Assembly: GCF_000350085.1 (NCBI RefSeq)
Contig: NZ_CAUM01000111.1
Location: forward strand, 1-64,000
Length of the DNA stretch: 64,000 nucleotides
From: Mesorhizobium metallidurans STM 2683
GTDB lineage: Bacteria > Pseudomonadota > Alphaproteobacteria > Rhizobiales > Rhizobiaceae
Direction: 5' to 3'
Part shown: positions 9,437 to 17,538 of the stretch, in pieces
Layout: every line of letters begins with the position of its first letter
Numbering within the stretch: position 1 is the first letter of the stretch
Notes under the pieces: generated by a model
What the model was told of the DNA's origin: nothing
Seen by the model: only the letters and a program-made list of their open reading frames with translations
The model's database searches: none
Program-made: the position numbers and the translations under genes

Positions 9437-10666
9437 GTGATCCGGAAGCCGAATTTGGACCATCAGAAGACAGCGCGGATACTGGTTGCCGGCAGCGGCC
9501 CGGCGGGGCTGATCGCGGCACTCGGTTTTGCCGAAGCCGGCTTCGCGGTGACGCTGGTCGGACCCGAGGCCGGCGGCTTTGACGGCCGCACGACCGCCTT
9601 GATGAATCCCGCCCTGAAAGTCCTCGAACGGTTGCGCATCCTCGACGAGGTGAGATCAAAGGCTGCACCGCTCAAGGTGATGCGCATTGTCGATGCAACC
9701 GGCAGGCTGATCCGCAGTCCGGTGGTCACTTTTCGCGCCAGCGAAATCGGCGAGGATGAGTTCGGGCTGAACCTGCCCAACAGCGCGCTCAATGCGGCAC
9801 TTGCCAGGGCTGTTGCGGCGCATTCCGGCATAGAATGGCGAAAATCCATGGTCGAGACGTGGCGGCTCGAAGCCGGTCATGCCCATGCCGTTCTGGCCGA
9901 TGGCAGCGAGGTCACGGCATCGCTGGCGGTGGCCGCCGATGGGCGCCTGTCGCCTGCCCGCGCGGCTGCCGGCATCTCGACATCGGCCCGATCCTTGCCG
10001 CAGGCGGCCCTCGTTCTCAATTTCGGCCACCGCAGCGAGCACGCTTTCACCTCGACCGAATTCCATACCGAGACCGGTCCGTTCACCCAGGTCCCCCTGC
10101 CCGGCAACCGGTCCAGCCTCGTCTGGGTGGTGGAACCGGAGACGGCGAAGGAACTCGCCGCCCTGGACGACGCCACGCTTTCGATGCGGGTCGAACAGCG
10201 GATGCAATCGATGCTGGGCCGGGTGTCGGTGGAGCCCGGGCGGCAGGTCTACCCGCTTTCGGGCGTGACGCCCCGTCGTTTTGCGCGCAACCGGGTCGCG
10301 CTTGTCGGCGAAGCTGCGCATGTATTTCCGCCGATCGGCGCGCAAGGTCTCAATCTCGGTATCAGGGATATCGACGATCTGATTGGAATCGCCCTGGAAA
10401 ACGAGACCGATCCAGGTGCTGTCAAAGCACTCGCAGCTTATGATTTCAGGCGTCGGCCCGACATTCTGGCGCGCAGCAGCGCGGTCAATCTGCTCAACAT
10501 GTCGCTGCTCTCGGACATGCTGCCCGCCCAGATGGCGCGCAGTGCCGGTCTCGGCGTGCTCGGCGGCTTCGCGCCGCTGCGCGCCTTCTTCATGCGCGAG
10601 GGGCTGCGGCCGGGCAGCGGTTTTGCCGCACTCGCCGGCGGCTTGAGGAAACAGGTCCGCCGGTAG
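9437..10666 (+). CDS. UbiH/UbiF-family FAD-dependent monooxygenase
   Basis: Flavoprotein monooxygenase of 409 residues related to UbiH, UbiF and UbiI, the ring hydroxylases of ubiquinone synthesis. The N-terminal dinucleotide motif GSGPAGLIAALGFAEAGFAV binds FAD. The second FAD motif is NRVALVGEAAHVFPPIGAQGLNLGIRD, near residues 285-312, and the DG-like motif VAADGRLSPAR sits in the middle. Initiation is at a GTG (9437). Which ring position it hydroxylates cannot be read from sequence. It is divergent from pcs, with 333 bases between them in which I see no gene. Confidence 0.85.
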   Translation: MIRKPNLDHQKTARILVAGSGPAGLIAALGFAEAGFAVTLVGPEAGGFDGRTTALMNPALKVLERLRILDEVRSKAAPLKVMRIVDATGRLIRSPVVTFRASEIGEDEFGLNLPNSALNAALARAVAAHSGIEWRKSMVETWRLEAGHAHAVLADGSEVTASLAVAADGRLSPARAAAGISTSARSLPQAALVLNFGHRSEHAFTSTEFHTETGPFTQVPLPGNRSSLVWVVEPETAKELAALDDATLSMRVEQRMQSMLGRVSVEPGRQVYPLSGVTPRRFARNRVALVGEAAHVFPPIGAQGLNLGIRDIDDLIGIALENETDPGAVKALAAYDFRRRPDILARSSAVNLLNMSLLSDMLPAQMARSAGLGVLGGFAPLRAFFMREGLRPGSGFAALAGGLRKQVRR

Positions 10667-10957
10667 CACACCGTGGCGGATCATGTAGAGCAGCCCGGTC
10701 ACCGTCACGACCGAGAGGCAAGTGGCGATCAGTGTCCGACATTTTGCGCTGGCTGAAACCCTTGGGCCGGGCTAGCCGTAGCTCACCAAGCGTCAAGCGC
10801 TCGGGATTGAATTGATATGGCGTTTGCGCCAAATAGAGCGGCATCAGCCCTAAAGTCGGGCTCGATTTCTGATGGCGTAATGCGTAGATTCAAGGTCTTA
10901 GAGCGTCTTTTTGCGCAAAGAGCGCGGAGCACCCCTGAGACTTAAGTGGTGAGTACG

Positions 10958-11281
10958 ATGAAAACGGCCAAATTCTCGATCGGACAGGTGGTTCGCCACC
11001 GGCTGTTTCCCTTCCGCGGCATCATCTTCGATGTCGACCCGCAATTTGCCAACACCGAGGAATGGTACGAGGCGATCCCCGCGGACGTGCGGCCACGCAA
11101 GGACCAGCCATTCTACCATTTGCTGGCCGAGAATTCGGAAACGGAATACATTGCCTATGTGTCCGAACAGAACCTGCTCGAGGACCGGTCTGGCGAACCG
11201 GTGCGGCATCCGCAGATCGGCGAGATGTTCGACAAGCGGCCGGACGGCCGCTACGAGCCGAAACGCCAGTCAAGACACTGA
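10958..11281 (+). CDS. hspQ: Heat shock protein HspQ / YccV-like
   Basis: A 107-residue protein of the hemimethylated-DNA-binding YccV/HspQ family. In enterobacteria HspQ modulates DnaA and is an adaptor and substrate of the Lon protease (established there, not shown here). The whole length matches the family: KFSIGQVVRHRLFPFRGIIFDVDP at the start, then PFYHLLAENSETEYIAYVSEQNL. The ATG at 10958 has GGTGAG five bases upstream; in-frame GTG codons at 10946 and 10949 overlap that site and are less likely. It ends in the shared terminator with ialB. Confidence 0.93.
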   Translation: MKTAKFSIGQVVRHRLFPFRGIIFDVDPQFANTEEWYEAIPADVRPRKDQPFYHLLAENSETEYIAYVSEQNLLEDRSGEPVRHPQIGEMFDKRPDGRYEPKRQSRH

Positions 11282-11327
11282 GGTGACTCGGACCAGCTGA
11301 TCACACTCGGGCGGAACGGCCAAAACG

Positions 11328-11355
11328 AAAAAAGCGGGGACATGCCCCGCTTTTT
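11328..11355. terminator. bidirectional Rho-independent terminator
   Basis: GCGGGG (11334-11339) pairs with CCCCGC (11345-11350) over loop ACATG. The stem is extended by a run of A residues on the left and of T residues on the right, so it is functional in both directions. It lies between convergent hspQ and ialB. Confidence 0.92.
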
Positions 11356-11376
11356 CCTTGTCAGAGAACGCGCCGA

Positions 11377-12015
11377 TCAATTTGCGGTCTTTGCCTTGTC
11401 CTGCTCTTCCTTGAGCTTCTTGGCGAAGTCCTGGTTGTTCTTGGCGACGAAATCCTGAAGCTTCTTCTGCCGATCCTCGATGTCCGACTGCTGCAGCGGC
11501 GGGCCGTCGAAGGCGCCGCTGAAGCCGGTCAGCGCGATCTTGATCGGGTTCGGCTGATTCTGGAAATTGACCGAGGTGAGCGTCAGGTTCGAACCCTTCT
11601 TGAAGGAGGCGACGAGCTGGTCGGTCAACGGCACTTCCGCCACGCAGCGGTCGGGGAAGCAGATCACATAGTCGAGCTTCTGCGCCTTGCCGGTGTCGAT
11701 CTGGAGGCCGATGCCGGGAGGAACCAAGCGGCCGGTCGGAACCGTGACCTGGAACACCTTGCGGTTCACCTTGCCCTTCAACTCGATCAGGCTGACGCCG
11801 GTGATGAGCTGGCCGTTGCCGGCGGTGGTGATGTTCTGGACATTGCAGATGTCGACGTCTTCCTGCTTGGTGCAGGCCTTGAACCAGCCTTGCGGGATCT
11901 GCTGTTGCTGCTGCGCGGAGGCAGCAGTAAGCCCGGCGACCAGAAAGCCGACCACGCCAGCGGCCATGGCCGAAAGGCGGTATGCGTTGCTGTTCAGGCT
12001 CGTCATGTCGTGCAC
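11377..12015 (-). CDS. Invasion-associated locus B (IalB) family protein
   Basis: Predicted periplasmic or secreted protein of 212 residues. The N-terminus has a signal peptide (SAMAAGVVGFLVAGLTAASAQ), then a Gln run, then the IalB domain. Four cysteines are visible in the mature part (GWFKACTKQ, DICNVQN, DYVICFPDRC), giving likely disulfides. The last 40 residues are a charged, Lys/Gln-rich probable coiled coil (DRQKKLQDFVAKNNQDFAKKLKEEQDKAKTAN). IalB was described as an invasion factor in Bartonella; in free-living Rhizobiales it is a common envelope protein of unclear role. An alternative start is the Met three codons in, at 12006. Confidence 0.85.
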   Translation of the reverse strand: MHDMTSLNSNAYRLSAMAAGVVGFLVAGLTAASAQQQQQIPQGWFKACTKQEDVDICNVQNITTAGNGQLITGVSLIELKGKVNRKVFQVTVPTGRLVPPGIGLQIDTGKAQKLDYVICFPDRCVAEVPLTDQLVASFKKGSNLTLTSVNFQNQPNPIKIALTGFSGAFDGPPLQQSDIEDRQKKLQDFVAKNNQDFAKKLKEEQDKAKTAN

Positions 12016-12239
12016 TTCCTCTCAAATGATCCCGGGGACCGGCTTCTTCGCGCCGTGTGGTCCAGCTACCTGTTGCCGAAATGAGGCAACAGAATGACTT
12101 CGGACGGCGTGTTACACTGCAAGCGACGCCGAATCCAGCCCGGTAACCGCAATTCTTGAAGACGCGATTGGCCGTCGCGCGGCCGCCTCATGCTAGGGTG
12201 CGCTCCGAATCATCAAGCCGACCCGGTAAGGAGACGGTC

Positions 12240-14060
12240 ATGGGCCGCGTTCTCGTTTGGCTGATCGCCGCGATCTCGTTTGTCACCCTTTCGCTCCAGC
12301 CGGCACTGTCCGAGCCGAAACACGCGATCGCCATGCAGGGCGAGCCGGCGTTGCCGGCCGGCTACACCAATTTCAACTACGTCAATCCCGATGCGCCGAA
12401 GGGCGGCAGCATCACCTATTGCGTCGTCGGTACCTTCGACAATCTCAACCCGTTCATCCTGAAAAGCCTGCGCACGACCGCGCGCGGCATGATCGACACG
12501 GTCTACGGCAATCTGGTCTTCGAACCGTTGATGCAGCGCAACTACGACGAGCCTTTCAGCCTCTATGGCTTGCTCGCTACCAGCGCCGACATGGATCCGG
12601 AGCGCAAGAGCATCGAATTCCACCTCGATCCCAAGGCAAAATGGTCGGACGGCCAACCGGTGACGCCGGAGGATGTGCTGTTCACCTATGATGTTTTCAC
12701 CGACAAGGGCCGCCCACCCTACAGCGACCGCATGAGCATGATCGCCAGGCTGGAGAAGACCGGCGAGCACAGCGTGCGCTTCACCTTCAACGACAAGGCC
12801 AATCGCGAATTTCCGCTGATCATCGCCTTGACCCCGATCGTGCCGAAACACGCTTTCGACAAGGACACCTTTGACAGGACGACGCTGAAGCCGCTGATCG
12901 GCAGCGGCCCCTACACGGTGGACAAGGTGCAGCCCGGCCAGCGCATCGTCTTCAAGCGAAATCCGAATTATTGGGGCAAGGACATCCCTTCGAAGCGCGG
13001 CTTCGACAATTTCGACCAGATCACCATCGAGTATTTCCTCAACGCCAACGCCAAGCAGGAGGCGTTCAAGAAAGGCATCTGCGCCATCGACGACGACAGC
13101 GATCCGGTCAAGCGCGAGCGCGATCTCGACTTCCCGGCCTTCCACAAGGGCGAGGTGGTCGCCGAAACCTTCGACACCGGCATTCCGCCCGTTGTCAACG
13201 GCTTCCTGTTCAACACGCGGCTGCCGAAGTTTTCCAACCCCGTCGTCCGGCGTGCGCTCGGCATGCTCTACGACTTCGAATGGGCCAACAAGAACCTTTT
13301 CGGCGGCAAATACACGCGCACCATGAGCTATTGGCAGAATTCGGAGCTTTCCGCGCTCGGCCACCCGGCCGACGATCGGGAAAAAGCGCTTCTGGCGCCC
13401 TTCCCCGGCCGCGTGCCGGCCGATGTCATGGACGGCACCTACCGGCCGCCGGTCGCCGACGGTTCGGGCCAGGACCGCAAGGTGCTGAAGGTCGCCTTCG
13501 ACATGTTGAAAAGCGCGGGCTACACCGTGCAGGACGGAGCGATGCTCGATCCCGAGGGCAAACCCCTCGCCTTCGAGATCCTGACGGCGTCGCAGGACGA
13601 AGAACGCCTCGCCGCCATCTACCAGCGCACGCTGGAGAAGATTGGCATCGACGTCACCATCCGCGGCCTCGACGGCGACCAGATCCAGTCGCGCAAGCAG
13701 CGTTTCGATTTCGAGATGCTGATCGGCACAAGCGGCTTCAACAACTCGCTGTCGCCCGGTATCGAGCAACTCGGGCGCTGGGGATCCGCTGCCGCCAAAA
13801 CCGAAGGGTCGTTCAACCTCGCCGGTGTCGCTGATCCTGCGGTCGACGCTGCGATCAACGCGATGCTGAACGCTCGGACCAAGGAAGATTATGTCGCTGC
13901 CGTCCGCGTTCTCGACCGGCTGCTGATCTCAGGCAACTACATGGTGCCTATGCAATACAACACGCAGCAATGGCTGGCTTACTGGGCCTATCTGGAACAT
14001 CCTGAAAAGACCCCCATATTCGGCTATCAGCTGCCGACCTGGTGGCGGAAGCCCAACTGA
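12240..14060 (+). CDS. Extracellular solute-binding protein, family 5 (YejA-like)
   Basis: Periplasmic peptide/opine-type binding protein of 606 residues with a signal peptide (VLVWLIAAISFVTLSLQPALS). It has the family-5 signature region PKGGSITYCVVGTFDNLNPFILKS and the W-S-D-G-QPVTPEDVLFTYD segment. Its size and opening resemble YejA, the binding protein of the YejABEF peptide/microcin C importer, but no permease or ATPase genes are adjacent. The ATG at 12240 follows AAGGAGACGGTC; sequence upstream in the same frame is not homologous. It is divergent from ialB, and the DsbA-like gene begins 20 bases after its stop. Confidence 0.88.
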   Translation: MGRVLVWLIAAISFVTLSLQPALSEPKHAIAMQGEPALPAGYTNFNYVNPDAPKGGSITYCVVGTFDNLNPFILKSLRTTARGMIDTVYGNLVFEPLMQRNYDEPFSLYGLLATSADMDPERKSIEFHLDPKAKWSDGQPVTPEDVLFTYDVFTDKGRPPYSDRMSMIARLEKTGEHSVRFTFNDKANREFPLIIALTPIVPKHAFDKDTFDRTTLKPLIGSGPYTVDKVQPGQRIVFKRNPNYWGKDIPSKRGFDNFDQITIEYFLNANAKQEAFKKGICAIDDDSDPVKRERDLDFPAFHKGEVVAETFDTGIPPVVNGFLFNTRLPKFSNPVVRRALGMLYDFEWANKNLFGGKYTRTMSYWQNSELSALGHPADDREKALLAPFPGRVPADVMDGTYRPPVADGSGQDRKVLKVAFDMLKSAGYTVQDGAMLDPEGKPLAFEILTASQDEERLAAIYQRTLEKIGIDVTIRGLDGDQIQSRKQRFDFEMLIGTSGFNNSLSPGIEQLGRWGSAAAKTEGSFNLAGVADPAVDAAINAMLNARTKEDYVAAVRVLDRLLISGNYMVPMQYNTQQWLAYWAYLEHPEKTPIFGYQLPTWWRKPN

Positions 14061-14080
14061 GGCAAGCCAAGGAGACGACC

Positions 14081-14761
14081 ATGAGCGCCGACAACTCCAT
14101 CACGGTCGACGTGGTGTCCGACGTCGTTTGCCCATGGTGTTTCATCGGCCAGAAGCGGCTGGACAAGGCCGTTGCCGCTGCGAGCGATGTCGAGGTGCAC
14201 ATACGCTGGCGGCCGTTCCAGCTCGATCCGACCATCCCGCCCGAAGGCAAGGATCGCCGCGAATACATGATGGCCAAGTTCGGCAGCGAACAGCGCATCC
14301 GCGAAATCCATGCCCGCATCGAGCCCTTGGGCGAAGCGGAAGGGATTTCCTTCGCCTTTGATGCCATCAAGGTCGCGCCCAACACGCTGGACGCACATCG
14401 CCTCATCCGCTGGGCCGGTGCCGCCGGCGAAGCCGTGCAGAACCGGCTGGTGCGCCGCCTGTTCCAGTTGAATTTCGAGGAAGGCGCCAATCTCGGCGAT
14501 CATACCGTGCTGATTGAAGCCGCCCGCAAGGCCGGCATGGATGCATCCGTGGTCGAAACGCTTTTGCCGACGGACGCCGATGTCGAAGCGGTTCGGACCG
14601 AAATCGCCACTGCTTCGCGCATGGGCATTACGGGCGTGCCCTGCTTCCTGCTTGAAGGCAAATATGCGGTGATGGGCGCGCAGGACGCCGATACGCTCAC
14701 CGACGCGATCCGCCAGGTGGCAGCGGCCAAGGCGCGGGGCGAGTTGGAAAAGGTCGACTAA
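14081..14761 (+). CDS. DsbA family oxidoreductase (FrnE-like)
   Basis: Cytoplasmic thioredoxin-fold protein of 226 residues in the DsbA/FrnE family. The active-site motif CPWC lies near residues 18-21 (SDVVCPWCFIGQKRL). The family cis-proline region appears as GITGVPCFLLEGKY. No signal peptide is present, which separates it from periplasmic DsbA and fits FrnE-type oxidoreductases involved in stress tolerance. GGAGACGACC precedes the ATG. Its short distance from the YejA-like gene suggests co-transcription but not a shared pathway. Confidence 0.88.
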   Translation: MSADNSITVDVVSDVVCPWCFIGQKRLDKAVAAASDVEVHIRWRPFQLDPTIPPEGKDRREYMMAKFGSEQRIREIHARIEPLGEAEGISFAFDAIKVAPNTLDAHRLIRWAGAAGEAVQNRLVRRLFQLNFEEGANLGDHTVLIEAARKAGMDASVVETLLPTDADVEAVRTEIATASRMGITGVPCFLLEGKYAVMGAQDADTLTDAIRQVAAAKARGELEKVD

Positions 14762-15255
14762 GCTACTTCACCGTTCCCTTGGCTCTGCTGACAATGAAAC
14801 CATGACCGTTGCTGGCGGTGCAGCTCGATCCCTTGGTCGGCAACGCATGTGACTTTGCGGGTCGTGTTTGTCAGAGCGTGGCAACGCCATTTTCCGGTCA
14901 CGTATCGGCCCTCGGCGTGAGCGACAACGCGGGGGAAGCCGAAACATCCGAAGCTCATTTTCAGCTGTTTCCGTCAGCCCGAAGCGGGAGTCCTGGTTCT
15001 TCGAGTAGATGATGACGTTCACAAAATCGTGTGTGAAGCTTCCCCAAGGTAAGACGCCTACTCTTCTGCATTCCAATTAGCAACTATTTGAAATTATAAG
15101 GATAATCAGTCTTCTGACCATTGATCACACGATGTTGCAGTCTCGCAATCTGTTGCATCATGGCAACGGCCGTAGCCTCAATCCACTGCAGCCCGGAGAA
15201 AATTAATAGAAAATGATCAATTGGTGTTACTGTTCGTAACAAAACTAAAAAAGGT
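14762..15255. other. 494-base intergenic region, AT-rich right half
   Basis: No convincing gene. The right half (about 15060-15255) is much richer in A and T than its surroundings and probably contains the promoter of the transporter gene that follows. An outward-facing repeat, TTCACA...TGTGAA, occurs near 15018-15038. A short minus-strand reading frame (14758-14958) has no recognisable domain. Confidence 0.5.
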
Positions 15256-17247
15256 TTGGGCGGGATTGTGATTCGGGTCGGTAGACCAGAGCGACACTCA
15301 ATATCGGAAAAATGGCTTCGCGATGTCGAAAGACAGTCGCCCCTGACGCCGGTGTCCTCGATGCGCAGCTTCTGGGGGCTGATGCGGGCCTACTGGTTCT
15401 CGGAACGCTGGAAGGAAGCCTGGACGCTGACGCTGATCATCGCGCTGCTCACCGCGCTCTCCAGCAAGGCCGGCGTCTGGTTCGCCGAAGCATCCGGCGA
15501 ACTGGTCAACTCGATCGCCTTTTTCCACGATGCCGCAAACACCACACCGCTTCGATCGCTGCTGACCAATGCCGGCATACTTGTCCTTCTGGTCGTGCTC
15601 AAGGACGCTGGCTTTACCGGCATCCGCACCCTGGTTTCCACGACGCTGCATCGCAAATGGCGCGGCTGGCTGGACAGCCGCTTCAACGAAGCGCTGCTCG
15701 ACGCCAATCACACGCATTTCCATGCCCAGCATGGCTCGTCCGGCTCCGCCGCTCCCGACAACATCGATCAGCGCATCCAGGAATCGATCAAGGACATGAC
15801 CGGCGGCGCCATTGGCCTCGCCATGGGCGTTCTGGCCGTTGCCACCTCGCTCTATTTCGTTGGCCAGAAACTGCTAGAAAACTCAGCGGAGGTCCAAGGG
15901 CTGGAATTCCTCGGCAGCTACGGCAGCGCCGTCCTCGCCTTTCTGGCCGTCGCCACCTATGTGCCGCTGAACACCTGGATCGCGGTTAAACTGGGCAAAC
16001 TGCTGGAACGGCTCAACGTCAGGATGCAGCAGGCCGAAGGCAGCTATCGCGGCGAGCTGACCACTTTTCTACGCCGCAGCTTCCACGTCGCCGCATCGCA
16101 GGGCGAGGATGTGCAAAGGTCGATGCACAGCCAGCGTTATGTCGACATCGACCGCACCTGGGCGCGGCTGAACATCGTCAACACCAGCTACAATTCGTTC
16201 GAACTGATCTACAATTTTATCGGCGCCCGCATAGTCGCTTACGGGCCGGGCCTCGTGCCCTTCATTCACAACGGCTTCGATCTCAAGGGCTATATAACCG
16301 GCTCCGAGATGGTTAATTCGCTGATCGGCCAATGTTCGTGGTTCATCCATGTCATGCCCGCCATCGCGGCGCTTAGGGCCAACAGCCAGCGTGTAACCGA
16401 GTTGGCGAACGCCATTGAGAACGTCCAGCACCCACAGGAATTCTACCGGCAGACCGGCCATTCCGATTTCCGCTATGCCAGTCAGAACCCGGTCTTCGGC
16501 CTGACCATCCAGAAGCTTGAACTCGCCCATCAGGGCGAAGACGCAACGCCGTTCCTCAGCGCCGCGAATCTTCGCTTCCGGCGCGGCGAGTGGACGTTCC
16601 TCAAGGGCGAATCCGGTTGCGGCAAGACCTCGCTGATCAAGGCGATCAACGGGCTCTGGCCCTATGGCCGCGGCACCATCGTCTTCCCGGAGGGCGTCAG
16701 GAGTTTCTATGCCGCCCAGGAGGTCAAGCTGCAGCAGGTCTCGCTGAAGCAGCTGGTCTGCCTGCCGGGCTCCGAGCACGATCACTCCGATACGCAGGTC
16801 GCATCGGCGCTGCACAGAGCGGGCCTTGGCGACTTCATCGAACACATGGCCGAGGAAAGCCGCGAGGGAAAGATCTGGGATCAGGTTCTCTCCGGCGGCC
16901 AGAAGCAGAAGCTGGTTGTGGCCCGCATCCTGCTGCAGCAGCCGGGACTGCTGTTCCTCGACGAAGCGACCGGCGCGCTCGATCCCGACGGAAAGATCGC
17001 CTTCCACCAGGCGATCAAGGACAATTGCCCCGATGTGACGGTCATCAGCGTCATGCACGAGGCCGTGCCGCCAAGATCGCTTTCAGGCGCCGAGTTCTAC
17101 CACAGCGTGGTCTCGATCGCGGATGGCGTTGCGACCAAGAAGCCGCTGGTTCCGAGCCTGCCTCGGGAACTCACCACCATCCTCGCGCAGCCAACGCCGG
17201 TCGAGGACAAATGGCTGCGTTTCTCCCGCCGGCTGAAGCAGAGATAG
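15256..17247 (+). CDS. BacA/SbmA-like peptide ABC transporter with fused ATPase (BclA/ExsE type)
   Basis: A single-chain ABC exporter of up to 663 residues. An SbmA/BacA-like membrane domain (about residues 36-400; helices near WTLTLIIALLTALSS, LLTNAGILVLLVVLKDAG and GAIGLAMGVLAVATSLYFVG) is followed by a nucleotide-binding domain. The latter has Walker A GESGCGKTS, signature LSGGQKQKLVVARILL, Walker B LLFLDEATGALD and an H-loop His (VISVMHEA). Proteins of this layout include BclA, which protects rhizobia against plant NCR peptides in some symbioses, and ExsE; which one this is cannot be decided here. The start is uncertain: TTG 15256, GTG 15268 and ATG 15361 are in frame and none has a good ribosome-binding site. 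Confidence 0.85.
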   Translation: MGGIVIRVGRPERHSISEKWLRDVERQSPLTPVSSMRSFWGLMRAYWFSERWKEAWTLTLIIALLTALSSKAGVWFAEASGELVNSIAFFHDAANTTPLRSLLTNAGILVLLVVLKDAGFTGIRTLVSTTLHRKWRGWLDSRFNEALLDANHTHFHAQHGSSGSAAPDNIDQRIQESIKDMTGGAIGLAMGVLAVATSLYFVGQKLLENSAEVQGLEFLGSYGSAVLAFLAVATYVPLNTWIAVKLGKLLERLNVRMQQAEGSYRGELTTFLRRSFHVAASQGEDVQRSMHSQRYVDIDRTWARLNIVNTSYNSFELIYNFIGARIVAYGPGLVPFIHNGFDLKGYITGSEMVNSLIGQCSWFIHVMPAIAALRANSQRVTELANAIENVQHPQEFYRQTGHSDFRYASQNPVFGLTIQKLELAHQGEDATPFLSAANLRFRRGEWTFLKGESGCGKTSLIKAINGLWPYGRGTIVFPEGVRSFYAAQEVKLQQVSLKQLVCLPGSEHDHSDTQVASALHRAGLGDFIEHMAEESREGKIWDQVLSGGQKQKLVVARILLQQPGLLFLDEATGALDPDGKIAFHQAIKDNCPDVTVISVMHEAVPPRSLSGAEFYHSVVSIADGVATKKPLVPSLPRELTTILAQPTPVEDKWLRFSRRLKQR

Positions 17248-17382
17248 CATCAACACGGTAGCGTAGTGGCACGTGGGCCTGCGCCCGGCATCGGTCCAGC
17301 CATCCAACAGCGATCACAGTCTCGCGATCAGGCCCGTCCGCTGCCGTTTTCAGCCTGCATTGCAATTGACTCGGCAAGAAGC

Positions 17383-17532
17383 GCTCCTATGTTGCGCCGG
17401 CTTGCAGATTCCAATCCAAACCCGCGAGCAGAAAGGTCACCGCGCCATGCCTGGCGACAGTCACAGTCGAACGCAACCGCCGTCCGCCTGGACGTGACCT
17501 GACCGGTTCACGTCCTGCCGGACGGCAAGGAG
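17383..17532 (+). promoter_or_regulatory. structured leader of mgtE, candidate Mg2+-responsive RNA
   Basis: The 290-base gap before mgtE contains a nested fold. GTTGCG (17391-17396) pairs with CGCAAC (17472-17477). Inside are GCTTGC (17400-17405) with GCGAGC (17424-17429), and CGCCA/TGGCG (17443-17456). A long hairpin follows directly: 17479-17486 with 17519-17526 and 17490-17497 with 17508-17515, both arms perfect. It ends one base before the AAGGAG ribosome-binding site (17527-17532). The strings GCTCCTATG and ATGCCTGGCGACAGTC recall conserved parts of the M-box (ykoK) magnesium riboswitch, but this resemblance is by eye only. Confidence 0.45.
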
Positions 17533-17538
17533 TGAGCC

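Noticed and set aside
10667..10745. Minus-strand translation resembling a transmembrane helix (TVTGLLYMIRHGVLP)
   Set aside because: Short, no start or ribosome-binding site of its own, continues into the antisense of the hydroxylase gene.
12213..13769. Long open frame antisense to the YejA-like gene
   Set aside because: High-GC shadow frame; the plus strand has a signal peptide, family motifs and a ribosome-binding site.
14758..14958. 66-residue minus-strand frame in the gap before the BacA-like gene
   Set aside because: No domain, no ribosome-binding site and three overlapping frames of similar quality.
15018..15038. TTCACA-N8-TGTGAA as a CRP site before the BacA-like gene
   Set aside because: The half-sites face outward relative to the CRP consensus (TCACA before TGTGA), so it does not match TGTGA-N6-TCACA.
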